Shown: piece by piece, positions 26,949 through 35,335 of the stretch | Layout of the letters: each line of letters begins with the position of its first letter | How positions within the stretch are numbered: position 1 is the stretch's first letter | Assembly: GCA_964612555.1 (NCBI GenBank) | Contig: CAZTBW010000001.1 | Coordinates: 310,001 to 374,000, forward strand | Source: DAOLCO01 sp964612555 | GTDB taxonomy: Bacteria; Bdellovibrionota_C; UBA2361; SZUA-149; DAOLCO01 | Direction of reading: 5' to 3' | DNA: 64,000 nt | Translations under genes and position numbers: made by a program | The notes under the pieces: model-generated | Seen by the model: the letters and a program-made list of their open reading frames with translations, nothing else | Told to the model about the DNA's origin: nothing | The model's database searches: none

Positions 26949-28226
26949 TTATTTTTTCCTGATATGCGTCATCCCACCCATGTAGGGACGAAGCACCTCG
27001 GGTACCCTGACACTCCCGTCTTTTTCCTGAAAATTCTCCAATAAAGGAATCAATATTCGGGGCGATGCCGCCAGGGTATTGTTTAACGTATAACAAAATA
27101 CCGGCTTTTCGTCCCCTGATTTATACCGAAGGTTTAATCTGCGTGCCTGAAAATCATGCAGGGTGGAACAACTGTGCGTTTCAGAATAAGACTCTCTGGA
27201 GGGCATCCAGGTTTCGATATCATGTTTAAACACCTGTCCCTGACCCATGTCACCGGTACACACAACAACCACCCGATACGCAAGTTCAAGGCTCTGCAAG
27301 AAGTCTTCTGCATTTTTCAAGAGCTCATTATGAAAAGATCTGCTCGTTTCATCATCATGTTCACAAACAATGACCTGCTCAACTTTATAGAATTGATGTA
27401 CACGATACAGCCCTCTGGTATCCTTACCATAAGTACCAGCCTCTCTTCTGTAACATGGTGAATACCCGGCGTAGCGTTTTGGAAGTGCTTCAATATCGAG
27501 AGTCTCATCAAGATGGTATGCGGCAAGAGGGACTTCCGATGTTCCTATAAGATAGAAGTCATCATCCCGCTCATCAAGATGATACGCCATATCCTCCCCT
27601 CCAGGAAAATATCCCGTCCCCATCATCGCCTTGTAATTCACAATATGAGGTGGATTCATCAAGGTATAACCACGCCCTGATACAAAATCCATCGCATAAG
27701 ATAAAATCGCCTGATGAAGTCGTGCCCCATCTCCTTTTAGGAAATAGTTACGACTGCCGGCAATTTTTACTCCCCGCTCTATATCAAAAAGATCAAGTCC
27801 TTCACCCAGCTCCACATGGTCTTTTGGCGTAAAATCAAAACCCGGAGGAGTTCCCACTTTTTTTATTTCAACATTTTCGGAATCATCCTTTCCCTCCGGT
27901 ACTTCATCAAGCGGGATGGAAGGAATGAGTAATTGTCTCCCTTGCCACTCTTTGGTAATTTCAGAAAGCTCATTATCTGCGTCTTTAACTTTTGCACTAA
28001 GTACTTTAAGTTCTTCACGAAGAGATTTCTGCTCCTCACCTTTTAGTTTTGGTACTTCCTTACTGAGCCTGTTCTGCTGCGCCCGAAGCTCCTCAGTCTC
28101 CTGAAGCCTCTGCTTCCTATCCTCATCAAGAGAAAGAAAAGATGCCACATCAAAATCAATACGCTTTTTTCTGCACGCTTCCTGATATGCATCAGGACGG
28201 GTTCTAATGTCTTGTAAATCTATCAT
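26949..28226 (-). CDS. serS: Serine--tRNA ligase
   Basis: 425 residues, the usual length. SerS charges tRNA-Ser with serine in the cytoplasm. The N-terminal long coiled-coil arm (about 30-100, rich in E, K and L) binds the tRNA. The class II catalytic core follows: GEGLDLFDIERG, then motif 2 in SPCYRREAGTYGKDTRGLYRVHQF, and motif 3 near the C-terminus (LNNTLAASPRILIPLLENFQ). ETHSCSTLHDFQARRLNLRY is the serine-binding segment. No good ribosome site is visible directly before the ATG at 28226. A stronger AGGAG lies about 38 bases away. Confidence 0.97.
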   Translation of the reverse strand: MIDLQDIRTRPDAYQEACRKKRIDFDVASFLSLDEDRKQRLQETEELRAQQNRLSKEVPKLKGEEQKSLREELKVLSAKVKDADNELSEITKEWQGRQLLIPSIPLDEVPEGKDDSENVEIKKVGTPPGFDFTPKDHVELGEGLDLFDIERGVKIAGSRNYFLKGDGARLHQAILSYAMDFVSGRGYTLMNPPHIVNYKAMMGTGYFPGGEDMAYHLDERDDDFYLIGTSEVPLAAYHLDETLDIEALPKRYAGYSPCYRREAGTYGKDTRGLYRVHQFYKVEQVIVCEHDDETSRSFHNELLKNAEDFLQSLELAYRVVVVCTGDMGQGQVFKHDIETWMPSRESYSETHSCSTLHDFQARRLNLRYKSGDEKPVFCYTLNNTLAASPRILIPLLENFQEKDGSVRVPEVLRPYMGGMTHIRKK

Positions 28227-28312
28227 GTTTTATATATGAATTGTGTTTTTATATAATTTCTCCTATTCATACTAAGAAGCAGAGACATTGTCATCCTCCC
28301 TTTATAGAGAAA

Positions 28313-30241
28313 TTAAATTTCATCAGTATTTAATTTCGATAAGATAATCCCCGCAAGTTTTTTTGATATGCCCGCACGCTGTACCAGCTCTTCCGCACTT
28401 GCCTTTCTTATCCTGGCAATACTGCCAAATACACTCAGCAGCTTTTTCCTCCTCTGAGGTCCCAGTCCGGGAATATCATCAAGAGGAGTTTTAAACTGAC
28501 GTCTTGAACGGGTTTTTCTGTGAAACGTAATAGCACTCCTGTGTGTTTCGTCTCTGATTCTTTCAAGCAGTTTTAATACCTCATTTCCTGACGGAAGAAT
28601 CAAGGGAGCTGGATTATCTTCAATATAAATGCGTTCTGGTTTTTTCGATAGCTGATATGTTCTTGAAGAAGCCGGAAGTACCGTACGTACCATATTCTTT
28701 TTCTGGACACGCCGCGTTCGCTCCATATCACGCTTTTTGGCAAGGGCTAAAATCACCGGATAAGTCAGCCCAAGCTCTTTTCTGACCGAAAGCGCCTGTA
28801 CTATTTGAGGTGGACCACCGTCAATCACTAAAAGATCACACAGAGTCCCCTCCTCCATACCACGTGATAAATGCCTCCTGACAGTTTCATTCATTGAAGC
28901 AAAATCATCCGGCTTTCCCTCCTGAGACAGATGGAAATATCTATAGCGTGATTTATCAGGAAGACCATCTTTAAAACAGACCACCGCCCCCACGGTTGAA
29001 GACCCCTGAATATGACTTATATCAACACACTCAATTACCCTTGGTACCTGATCGAGCTGAAGAGTTTCCCTGAGGGCTTCAAGAATACGCTCCTGCTTTT
29101 TCTCCGAACTGAAGCGTGCTTCAAAATTCTCTTTGGCATTAATCCGGGCAAGTTCCATGAGTCGAAATTTCAAGCCCCTCTGTGGTACCTTTACGCTGAG
29201 CTTTTCTCCCCGTTTTTCAGAAAGGACTTTTTCATAAAAATCCATATCATCCAGAACAAAAGGGAGCAGTACCTCCTCGGGAAGTCTATTCGTACTTGAA
29301 TAGAACTGGGATATCACTGATGAAAGCACTTCATCATCAGGAATCGACACATCAGTAAAACCAAATGTCTCTCCCTCGGAAAGCTTTCCATTCCATGCAC
29401 GAAGGATTGATACTTCAACAGAGTTTCCCTCACGATACATTGCAAAAGCATCAATATCACCATCCCCATAAAAAACGCTTGCACGACTTTCCTGAACTTT
29501 TTCGAGTATGCGTACCCGGTCACGAAGAAGTGCCGCGTCCTCAAACCTGAGTTGTCCGGATGCAGCATGTATGCGGGAATATACTTCATCTATAACTCCC
29601 TGAGTATCACCTTCAAGTATTGATACCGCTTCTTCTATCCAACCAAGATATTCTTTCTGATCTACCGGGAGACAACACGGTGCCGCACATCGTTTAATCT
29701 GGTACTGAAGACAGGGACGTACCCGATTTTTCATCACCCGATCAGCACAAGTACGAATGGGCAGCGCACGATCAATTCCATCCAGGAGAGCTGAAAGTTC
29801 ATAGCGAAAAGGATATGGTCCAAAATACCTGGCTCCGTCATGTTCTCGTTTTCGTACCAGTTCAAGCCTGGGGAAGTCAGAGTTCATATCAATACGCACC
29901 ATAAGGGGCGCTTTGTCATCTTTTAGACGGATATTATAACGGGGTTTAAACTTCTGAATGAGATCAATTTCAAGTACCAGCGCCTGACGTTCATCTTCAG
30001 TGACAATGGTATCAATATCATCAATTTTTTCCAGAAGATGCTGAATTTGAACTCTTCTGTCAGTGTTATTAAAATAAGAACGCACCCTGGCTCTAAGAGA
30101 AACAGCTTTCCCAACGTAAATGACATCAGAATTGGCATCTTTCATAAGGTAGACCCCGGGCAATTCCGGCATCGCCCGAACCCTTCCCATAAGTCGCTCA
30201 ATACGAGCTTCTGAATTATCCTGACTATTCTTATTACTCAT
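28313..30241 (-). CDS. uvrC: UvrABC system protein C
   Basis: 642 residues. UvrC makes the dual incisions in nucleotide excision repair. The N-terminal GIY-YIG domain is clear: ELPGVYLMKDANSDVIYVGKA, with RARVRSYF. The cysteine cluster CADRVMKNRVRPCLQYQIKRC is the iron-sulfur-like region seen in UvrC. A UVR domain (GVIDEVYSRIHAASGQLRFEDAALLRDR) binds UvrB. The RNase H-like C-terminal nuclease domain has ECVDISHIQGSSTVGA and LLVIDGGPPQ. Two helix-hairpin-helix motifs end the protein (LDDIPGLGPQRRKKLL). It is divergent from ispH. Confidence 0.97.
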   Translation of the reverse strand: MSNKNSQDNSEARIERLMGRVRAMPELPGVYLMKDANSDVIYVGKAVSLRARVRSYFNNTDRRVQIQHLLEKIDDIDTIVTEDERQALVLEIDLIQKFKPRYNIRLKDDKAPLMVRIDMNSDFPRLELVRKREHDGARYFGPYPFRYELSALLDGIDRALPIRTCADRVMKNRVRPCLQYQIKRCAAPCCLPVDQKEYLGWIEEAVSILEGDTQGVIDEVYSRIHAASGQLRFEDAALLRDRVRILEKVQESRASVFYGDGDIDAFAMYREGNSVEVSILRAWNGKLSEGETFGFTDVSIPDDEVLSSVISQFYSSTNRLPEEVLLPFVLDDMDFYEKVLSEKRGEKLSVKVPQRGLKFRLMELARINAKENFEARFSSEKKQERILEALRETLQLDQVPRVIECVDISHIQGSSTVGAVVCFKDGLPDKSRYRYFHLSQEGKPDDFASMNETVRRHLSRGMEEGTLCDLLVIDGGPPQIVQALSVRKELGLTYPVILALAKKRDMERTRRVQKKNMVRTVLPASSRTYQLSKKPERIYIEDNPAPLILPSGNEVLKLLERIRDETHRSAITFHRKTRSRRQFKTPLDDIPGLGPQRRKKLLSVFGSIARIRKASAEELVQRAGISKKLAGIILSKLNTDEI

Positions 30242-30276
30242 CAGACAATGAATTAGTTATATCCCTTCCACTTACT

Positions 30277-30304
30277 TTGAAGAAAAGTGAATTTTTGCTA
30301 TACT
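30277..30304 (+). promoter_or_regulatory. Candidate sigma-70 promoter for ispH
   Basis: TTGAAG at 30277-30282 and TATACT at 30299-30304 are separated by 16 bases. The -10 element matches five of six consensus positions and the -35 four of six. It lies about 45 bases before the ispH ATG in the gap shared with divergent uvrC. Confidence 0.5.
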
Positions 30305-30347
30305 GGCATCCAAATTTTATATATCTCACAAAGTAACATCTTAGCAC

Positions 30348-31553
30348 ATGGCACGAACCTTTGAAGTACCTGAATTTTATAGAAGTGAACTGGTTAGCAC
30401 CATTAAAAAAGAAAGACGGGAGCAGGACCCCCGCAGAAAAGACACCAGCCCCAGCATCCTTGACTATCGCACAAGCAGGTCACCTCTGCGTTTCTCACTT
30501 GCACGTCACTTCGGGTTCTGCTTTGGGGTTGAAAATGCCATTGAGATAGCCTATCGGGTTGTAAGTGAAAATCCAGGAAAAAGAATCTTCCTGCTCAGTG
30601 AAATGATTCATAATCCCAAAGTCAACGAAGACCTGAAAAGTCGTGGGGTCTCTTTTCTTATGAAAACAGACGGGACAAGGTTAGTAGACTTCTCCACCCT
30701 TAAAGCGGATGACATAGTGATAGTGCCTGCTTTTGGAACCACTCTTGAAATTATAGAAGAATTAAAAAATATTGGGATAGACCCCCTCTCTTATAACGCA
30801 ACCTGTCCTTTTGTTGAAAAAGTGTGGAAGCGAAGTGATGAGCTTGGTAAAAAGGGATACACTATTATTATTCATGGGAAGAAAACTCATGAAGAAACAA
30901 GAGCCACTTTTTCCCATGCAAAGGTGGCTGCACCTTCTCTGATTGTAAAAGACCTTAAAGAAGCCACCGTAGTAACTGATTATATAAAAGGCAAAATTGC
31001 TCAATCGGAGCTTTTAGACAGATTTTCAGACTGTGTGAGCCCCGGTTTTTCCCCTGAAACACACCTGAAGAAAATCGGCGTGGTAAATCAGACCACCATG
31101 TTAGCTTCTGAAACCGCTGAGATTGCAGCGCTCTTTAAAAAAACCATGATCGACGTATATGGAGAAGATAATCTTTCGGAATATTTTGCGGATACCAGAG
31201 ACACCCTGTGTTATGCCACTTATGAAAACCAGACTGCCGCCTTGGCACTTCGGGATTCCAAAGCACATCTGGGGCTTGTCGTTGGAGGCTACAACAGCTC
31301 CAACACGAGCCATCTCGTAGAACTTCTCGAAGAACGCTTCCCGACATATTTTATAAAGGACGCAAGTGAAATCATTGATCAGGATACCATCAGATTCTAC
31401 GATCAGTACAAAAAGGAAATTTTTGAACAAAAAAACTGGGTTCCCCAGACAGCCGAAGATGAAACTCTCACTATAGCCATCACGGCAGGAGCAAGCTGTC
31501 CGGATAAAACCGTGGATGAGGTTATAACTAGAGTCAGGGAACTGCTGGGATAA
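30348..31553 (+). CDS. ispH: 4-hydroxy-3-methylbut-2-enyl diphosphate reductase, long form
   Basis: 401 residues, against about 310 for the E. coli enzyme. IspH makes IPP and DMAPP in the last step of the MEP isoprenoid pathway, using a 4Fe-4S cluster. The three cluster cysteines are visible: C58 in FGFCFGVE, C153 in YNATCPFVEK and C384 in GASCPD. The substrate-contacting glutamate/threonine run appears as VNQTTMLASET. An N-terminal extension of about 45 residues and an insertion with a long MKTDGTRLVDF segment resemble the longer IspH forms of cyanobacteria, plants and some other groups. It stands alone between divergent uvrC and convergent regA. Confidence 0.95.
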   Translation: MARTFEVPEFYRSELVSTIKKERREQDPRRKDTSPSILDYRTSRSPLRFSLARHFGFCFGVENAIEIAYRVVSENPGKRIFLLSEMIHNPKVNEDLKSRGVSFLMKTDGTRLVDFSTLKADDIVIVPAFGTTLEIIEELKNIGIDPLSYNATCPFVEKVWKRSDELGKKGYTIIIHGKKTHEETRATFSHAKVAAPSLIVKDLKEATVVTDYIKGKIAQSELLDRFSDCVSPGFSPETHLKKIGVVNQTTMLASETAEIAALFKKTMIDVYGEDNLSEYFADTRDTLCYATYENQTAALALRDSKAHLGLVVGGYNSSNTSHLVELLEERFPTYFIKDASEIIDQDTIRFYDQYKKEIFEQKNWVPQTAEDETLTIAITAGASCPDKTVDEVITRVRELLG

Positions 31554-31563
31554 TTTCCCCCAT

Positions 31564-32136
31564 CTACCCGCGGGAAAGCTTTCTTTGTAAACTCCTTCGA
31601 TGTAAACCAAGAACTTTCGCAGCTACCGTGATATTTCCTTTACACTCTGCAAGTACCTTATGAATATACTCCATTTCAACTTCTTCAAGTGAAGGCATAC
31701 CCGGTTGATCTTTTGAATATTCTTTATTTTTACTCTCTTTAGATATTGCAGCGATAATGGTGTCAATACTTGCAGGTTTGGTAAGATACTCCTCAGCACC
31801 TTTTCTCATTGCTTCGGTGGCATTCTGAATTGTTCCAAAACCGGTAAACACAATTGATCGAATGTGGGGGAACTCTTCGGAGACATGCTCCAATAAAACT
31901 ATTCCACTCTCAGCAGGCATACGCATATCAAGAATACAGACATCAACCTCAAACTCTTCAAGCACCTCCCGGGCTTCTTCCACACACCCCGCTTCAAACA
32001 CAAGAAACCCCCGGTCACGAAGCATACGCACCAGTTGTTTTCTGAGTGCCACATCATCATCACAAACAAGCACCCTCTCAGTCCTATTTTTAGACTCTTC
32101 CTGAATGACACCCTGCATCATATTTTTAATATCCAC
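31564..32136 (-). CDS. RegA/PrrA-type response regulator
   Basis: 190 residues if begun at the GTG at 32136. ATG codons at 32121 and 32118 are alternatives. A receiver domain has the acidic cluster CDDD near residue 26, the phosphoacceptor Asp in CILDMRMPAESG (about residue 70) and the Lys in EYLTKPA. The C-terminal Fis-type helix-turn-helix reads NITVAAKVLGLHRRSLQRKL, which is the RegA/PrrA/ActR signature. These regulators control respiration, redox and sometimes carbon or nitrogen fixation genes. It overlaps the cognate RegB-like kinase gene by 11 bases. It converges with ispH, with only ten bases between stops. Confidence 0.92.
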   Translation of the reverse strand: MDIKNMMQGVIQEESKNRTERVLVCDDDVALRKQLVRMLRDRGFLVFEAGCVEEAREVLEEFEVDVCILDMRMPAESGIVLLEHVSEEFPHIRSIVFTGFGTIQNATEAMRKGAEEYLTKPASIDTIIAAISKESKNKEYSKDQPGMPSLEEVEMEYIHKVLAECKGNITVAAKVLGLHRRSLQRKLSRG

Positions 32137-33409
32137 TCTTTGGAATTATCAAAACCGCCTGCGTTCCTTTACCCGGTGTTGATGCAAACTCAAGACTTCC
32201 TCCAACCAGTCTGCTGAAACTCTTTGCAAGATAGACCCCAAGCCCCATACCCACTCCCGGCTCTTTTGTAGTAAAGAAAGGCTCACCCAGACGTTCCAGA
32301 GTTGCGGCATCCATACCCCCTCCCATGTCACTTACTTTCCAGGAAACCGAGTGTGGATTCTCAATGACTGCAAGCTGCACTTTTTTGTTCTTACTCCCTG
32401 TTTCATACGCACTTAAGGAATTTTTCAGAAGAATCAGAATCGAAGATACAAGCCCCTGCTTGAAAGTAAATAAGGAACCCTCTCCACTTACCGAAACATC
32501 AAGATCAAGCTCCTGAAACGATCTCGCTTCATCCTGAATAGTACTTATGAGTTCTTGAATAGAGTACTCTTTAGGCATTTCCCCTTCTACTTCAACCCCT
32601 GAACGCATCTTTTTTACTACTTCACTCACTCTCCTGATTTCTCTATCAAGATTCTGAACCTCTTTATTAACTTCAGTAATAGCAGAGGTTTTTACACTGA
32701 GATCATCCACAATCAGTCTACAGGTGGCAAGAGGGCTTCCAAGTTCATGCGCTGCCCCCGCACAAAAATTCGCAAGACCTATTAATCGCTGATCTTCCAG
32801 ATCTCTTGCTTTTAAAACAAACAACTCCTCTTCAATACGACTACGCTCTTTGTAATAACGAGAGAAAAACCAGGCAAAAAGAGCACCCAGGAGGATAAAA
32901 GAAATCAGCATACCATAAAGGTGTAATGAAAAATTCGGGTGGTGCCCATGATGCCCATGAGAATCAAACAGTTCTACAGGATGATACCACCAGAACAATG
33001 AGGCATACGAAAGGGATGCGGTTATAAAAGATACCCAGGTCCAGCGTTCATCAAGAGCAACCGCGGTCAGGAACACATACAGAAGCAACATCGTACTAAA
33101 AGGATTAGCATAACCTCCGGTAAAAAACAGAAGAAGGCTCACAAGTATGATATCGAATAAAAGTGACTGCCCTAAAGATATGCCCTTTCTAAAGTACGCC
33201 TTCCTTGAAAAGAACCTGCCAGACCCGGCATTTAAAAACAGCAAAAAAACAACTCCCGCTACAAGCGGATAGTCAGTTTCAATGCCAAATTTTTTATATG
33301 CAAGCCAGACAAGAAGTGCATACACAGTTGCGGCAGAGATACGAACCTTTTCAAGCCATTTTATCTTGTGTTTGAGTCGTTCTTCAAAATAGGCAAGTCG
33401 AAGGTTCAT
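32126..33409 (-). CDS. RegB/PrrB-type redox sensor histidine kinase
   Basis: 427 residues. The N-terminal half has about six transmembrane helices up to residue 185. GGYANPF at 98-104 fits the GGxxNPF heptapeptide that binds ubiquinone in RegB. The H-box is AAHELGSPLAT with the phospho-His at 221. The ATP-binding part has N-box LILLKNSLSAY, SDMGGGMD and GVGMGLGVYLAKSF. In Rhodobacter capsulatus RegB the redox-active Cys265 lies 40 residues after His225. Here residue 261 is Val, so that switch seems absent. A histidine-rich loop (HGHHGHH near 151-157) could bind a metal. It is followed by and overlaps regA. lysC precedes it by 14 bases. Confidence 0.9.
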   Translation of the reverse strand: MNLRLAYFEERLKHKIKWLEKVRISAATVYALLVWLAYKKFGIETDYPLVAGVVFLLFLNAGSGRFFSRKAYFRKGISLGQSLLFDIILVSLLLFFTGGYANPFSTMLLLYVFLTAVALDERWTWVSFITASLSYASLFWWYHPVELFDSHGHHGHHPNFSLHLYGMLISFILLGALFAWFFSRYYKERSRIEEELFVLKARDLEDQRLIGLANFCAGAAHELGSPLATCRLIVDDLSVKTSAITEVNKEVQNLDREIRRVSEVVKKMRSGVEVEGEMPKEYSIQELISTIQDEARSFQELDLDVSVSGEGSLFTFKQGLVSSILILLKNSLSAYETGSKNKKVQLAVIENPHSVSWKVSDMGGGMDAATLERLGEPFFTTKEPGVGMGLGVYLAKSFSRLVGGSLEFASTPGKGTQAVLIIPKSGY

Positions 33410-33423
33410 GCCATATCGTTTGT

Positions 33424-34833
33424 TTATGTTGTTTTTTCAAATAATGCGCTATGCACAACACTGAGCGCCCGCTCAACTTCCTGCTCAGGTACCACACAAG
33501 ATATACTGGTACGAGAAGCTGCCTGAGTAACCATCTCGGCAGGTATTCCTGAAGAACCAAGGGAAGAAAAAAGACTTCCCGTTGCCGTAGGATGATTCCT
33601 GAGACCTTCCCCGACCACTGCAAGAATGGCGCGCTGCTCTTCAATTTCAATCAGACCAAGATGTTCCAGACTTGGTAACGCCTTACGTAACTTGCCGGCA
33701 TCATTTACGGTGCAGGAGACCGTAACTTCCGAGGTCGATACAAGATCGACTACCAGATCGTGCTCATGAAGAATTTGAAATAATGAAGCAAGAAAACCTT
33801 TCGCATCATACATACGATTAGAGGTAATACTAAGCATCACCACCCCTCGCTTTGCGGTAACTGCCGTGGGAGAATTATGACCCACCCCTCCTGAAGGAAG
33901 GATAATCGTTCCAATACCATCAGGCTTGAGAGAATTCAGAACCCGTATGGGTATCCCCACTGAAGTCACTTGCTCCATGGTGTATGGATGCAAGACTTCA
34001 GAACCAAAAAAAGTCAATTCAACAGCTTCAATAGCAGAAATTTCGGTAAGTACTTTTGCAGTTGGAACTTTACGAGGGTCTGCGGTGAAAACTCCATCCA
34101 CCTCCTTCCACACCTGAAGCTCTTTTACCGCCCCCCCCTTTCCAAAACCTCTGGCAAGTAAGGCAGCAGTCAAGTCACTATACCCCCGTCCTACTTTCTC
34201 CAATAAGCCCCCCGGAAAAGGACCAAAAAAGCCTGTTACCACAGGGACGGCGGAATCACATTTTGCGATTTCATCACGAAATAATTTTGAAATACCATCG
34301 TAGAAATCGCCAAGCTCAAGAGAATCTTCACCCATCGACCCCTTGTATTCAAGAAGAATCGAGGAGAAATCACACACCTGAGCAGGAATCCCATTTTGAT
34401 TCAAAACCTCAGTCACAAGAACGGCACTCATTCGTTCCCCAAGAGATGCCACCACATCTATGGAACGAGAGGAGGCTTCACCAATAACTGAAATGGCTTT
34501 AAGAAAGCCTTTCGCTCTTTCGAGCTCATTTTTGATTTTTTCTTTAACTACAGATCGGGCATTTTCCTGAAGCACTTCATCAATAAGGGTCTCGTGCTGT
34601 TCAAAGATGTAATCAAGACTTGCATCAAAAGGCTCTCTTGATGAAGCATGCTGAATGGCTTGCAGAAGTAAACTCGTAGTCCCACTCACCTTTGTCGTCC
34701 CGGAAACGGCTGAAACCACAACCACAGGGGTGTACTCCTCCCTGGTTCTGGACACTATTTTAACTATTGATTTAAGTCGCTCAGGGATTCCAACACTTGT
34801 TCCCCCAAACTTTTGAACCACATAGGGCTTCAT
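33424..34833 (-). CDS. lysC: Aspartate kinase (monofunctional)
   Basis: 469 residues. Aspartokinase phosphorylates aspartate at the head of lysine, methionine and threonine synthesis. The N-terminal kinase domain starts VQKFGGTSVG, with VVVVSAVSGTT and GFFGPFPGGLLEKVGRGYSDLTAALLA as ATP- and aspartate-binding segments. FTADPRKVPTAKVLTEIS is the conserved phosphate loop. Two C-terminal ACT domains follow, with VMLSITSNRMYDAKGFLASLFQIL and ILAVVGEGLRNHPTATGSLFSSL, which bind feedback inhibitors. No homoserine dehydrogenase domain is fused. It lies 31 bases after dut and 14 before regB. Confidence 0.95.
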   Translation of the reverse strand: MKPYVVQKFGGTSVGIPERLKSIVKIVSRTREEYTPVVVVSAVSGTTKVSGTTSLLLQAIQHASSREPFDASLDYIFEQHETLIDEVLQENARSVVKEKIKNELERAKGFLKAISVIGEASSRSIDVVASLGERMSAVLVTEVLNQNGIPAQVCDFSSILLEYKGSMGEDSLELGDFYDGISKLFRDEIAKCDSAVPVVTGFFGPFPGGLLEKVGRGYSDLTAALLARGFGKGGAVKELQVWKEVDGVFTADPRKVPTAKVLTEISAIEAVELTFFGSEVLHPYTMEQVTSVGIPIRVLNSLKPDGIGTIILPSGGVGHNSPTAVTAKRGVVMLSITSNRMYDAKGFLASLFQILHEHDLVVDLVSTSEVTVSCTVNDAGKLRKALPSLEHLGLIEIEEQRAILAVVGEGLRNHPTATGSLFSSLGSSGIPAEMVTQAASRTSISCVVPEQEVERALSVVHSALFEKTT

Positions 34834-34864
34834 AGTATATACCGAAAAAGTACTTTTTTAATAC

Positions 34865-35311
34865 CTATCTCCCCGTCGAACCAAACCCCCCGGCACCACG
34901 CTCAGTTTCACCAAGAATATCAAGACTCTCTACTTCCAATGACGCAGTTCCGGGAAGATGAGGTATCACAAGACACTGCGCTATTTTATCTCCCCGGGAG
35001 AAAATAATCGGTTCAGCAGTCAAGTTGTGCATCAGTACCCTTACCTCACCCCGATATCCGGCATCAATCACTCCCGCAGTAACCGCAGCACCTTTCATGG
35101 CGACACTGCTCCTATCCCTGATCAAACCAATCCAGCCAAGAGGTATCGCAAGATGAAGACCGGTTTTGATGAGAACTTTTGCATGAGGCGGTATTTCAAC
35201 TTCATCGAGCGATTGCAGGTCAAACCCCGCATCACCCTCCCTTGGAATACCAAGCGTAACACCTTTTTCTTTCGCTTCTTCAGATCTGAAAAAAGTTAAG
35301 ATACTACTCAT
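34865..35311 (-). CDS. dut: Deoxyuridine 5'-triphosphate nucleotidohydrolase
   Basis: 148 residues, the usual trimeric dUTPase size. Dut hydrolyses dUTP to dUMP, preventing uracil incorporation in DNA. The five family motifs are visible: DAGFDLQSLDE (1), DRSSVAMKGA (2), GVIDAGYRGEVRVLMHN (3), FSRGDKIAQCLV (4) and the C-terminal ERGAGGFGSTGR (5), which closes over the active site. It lies 24 bases downstream of pnp and upstream of lysC. Confidence 0.96.
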   Translation of the reverse strand: MSSILTFFRSEEAKEKGVTLGIPREGDAGFDLQSLDEVEIPPHAKVLIKTGLHLAIPLGWIGLIRDRSSVAMKGAAVTAGVIDAGYRGEVRVLMHNLTAEPIIFSRGDKIAQCLVIPHLPGTASLEVESLDILGETERGAGGFGSTGR

Positions 35312-35335
35312 ACAAAAATCCTCATTTATAAAAAA

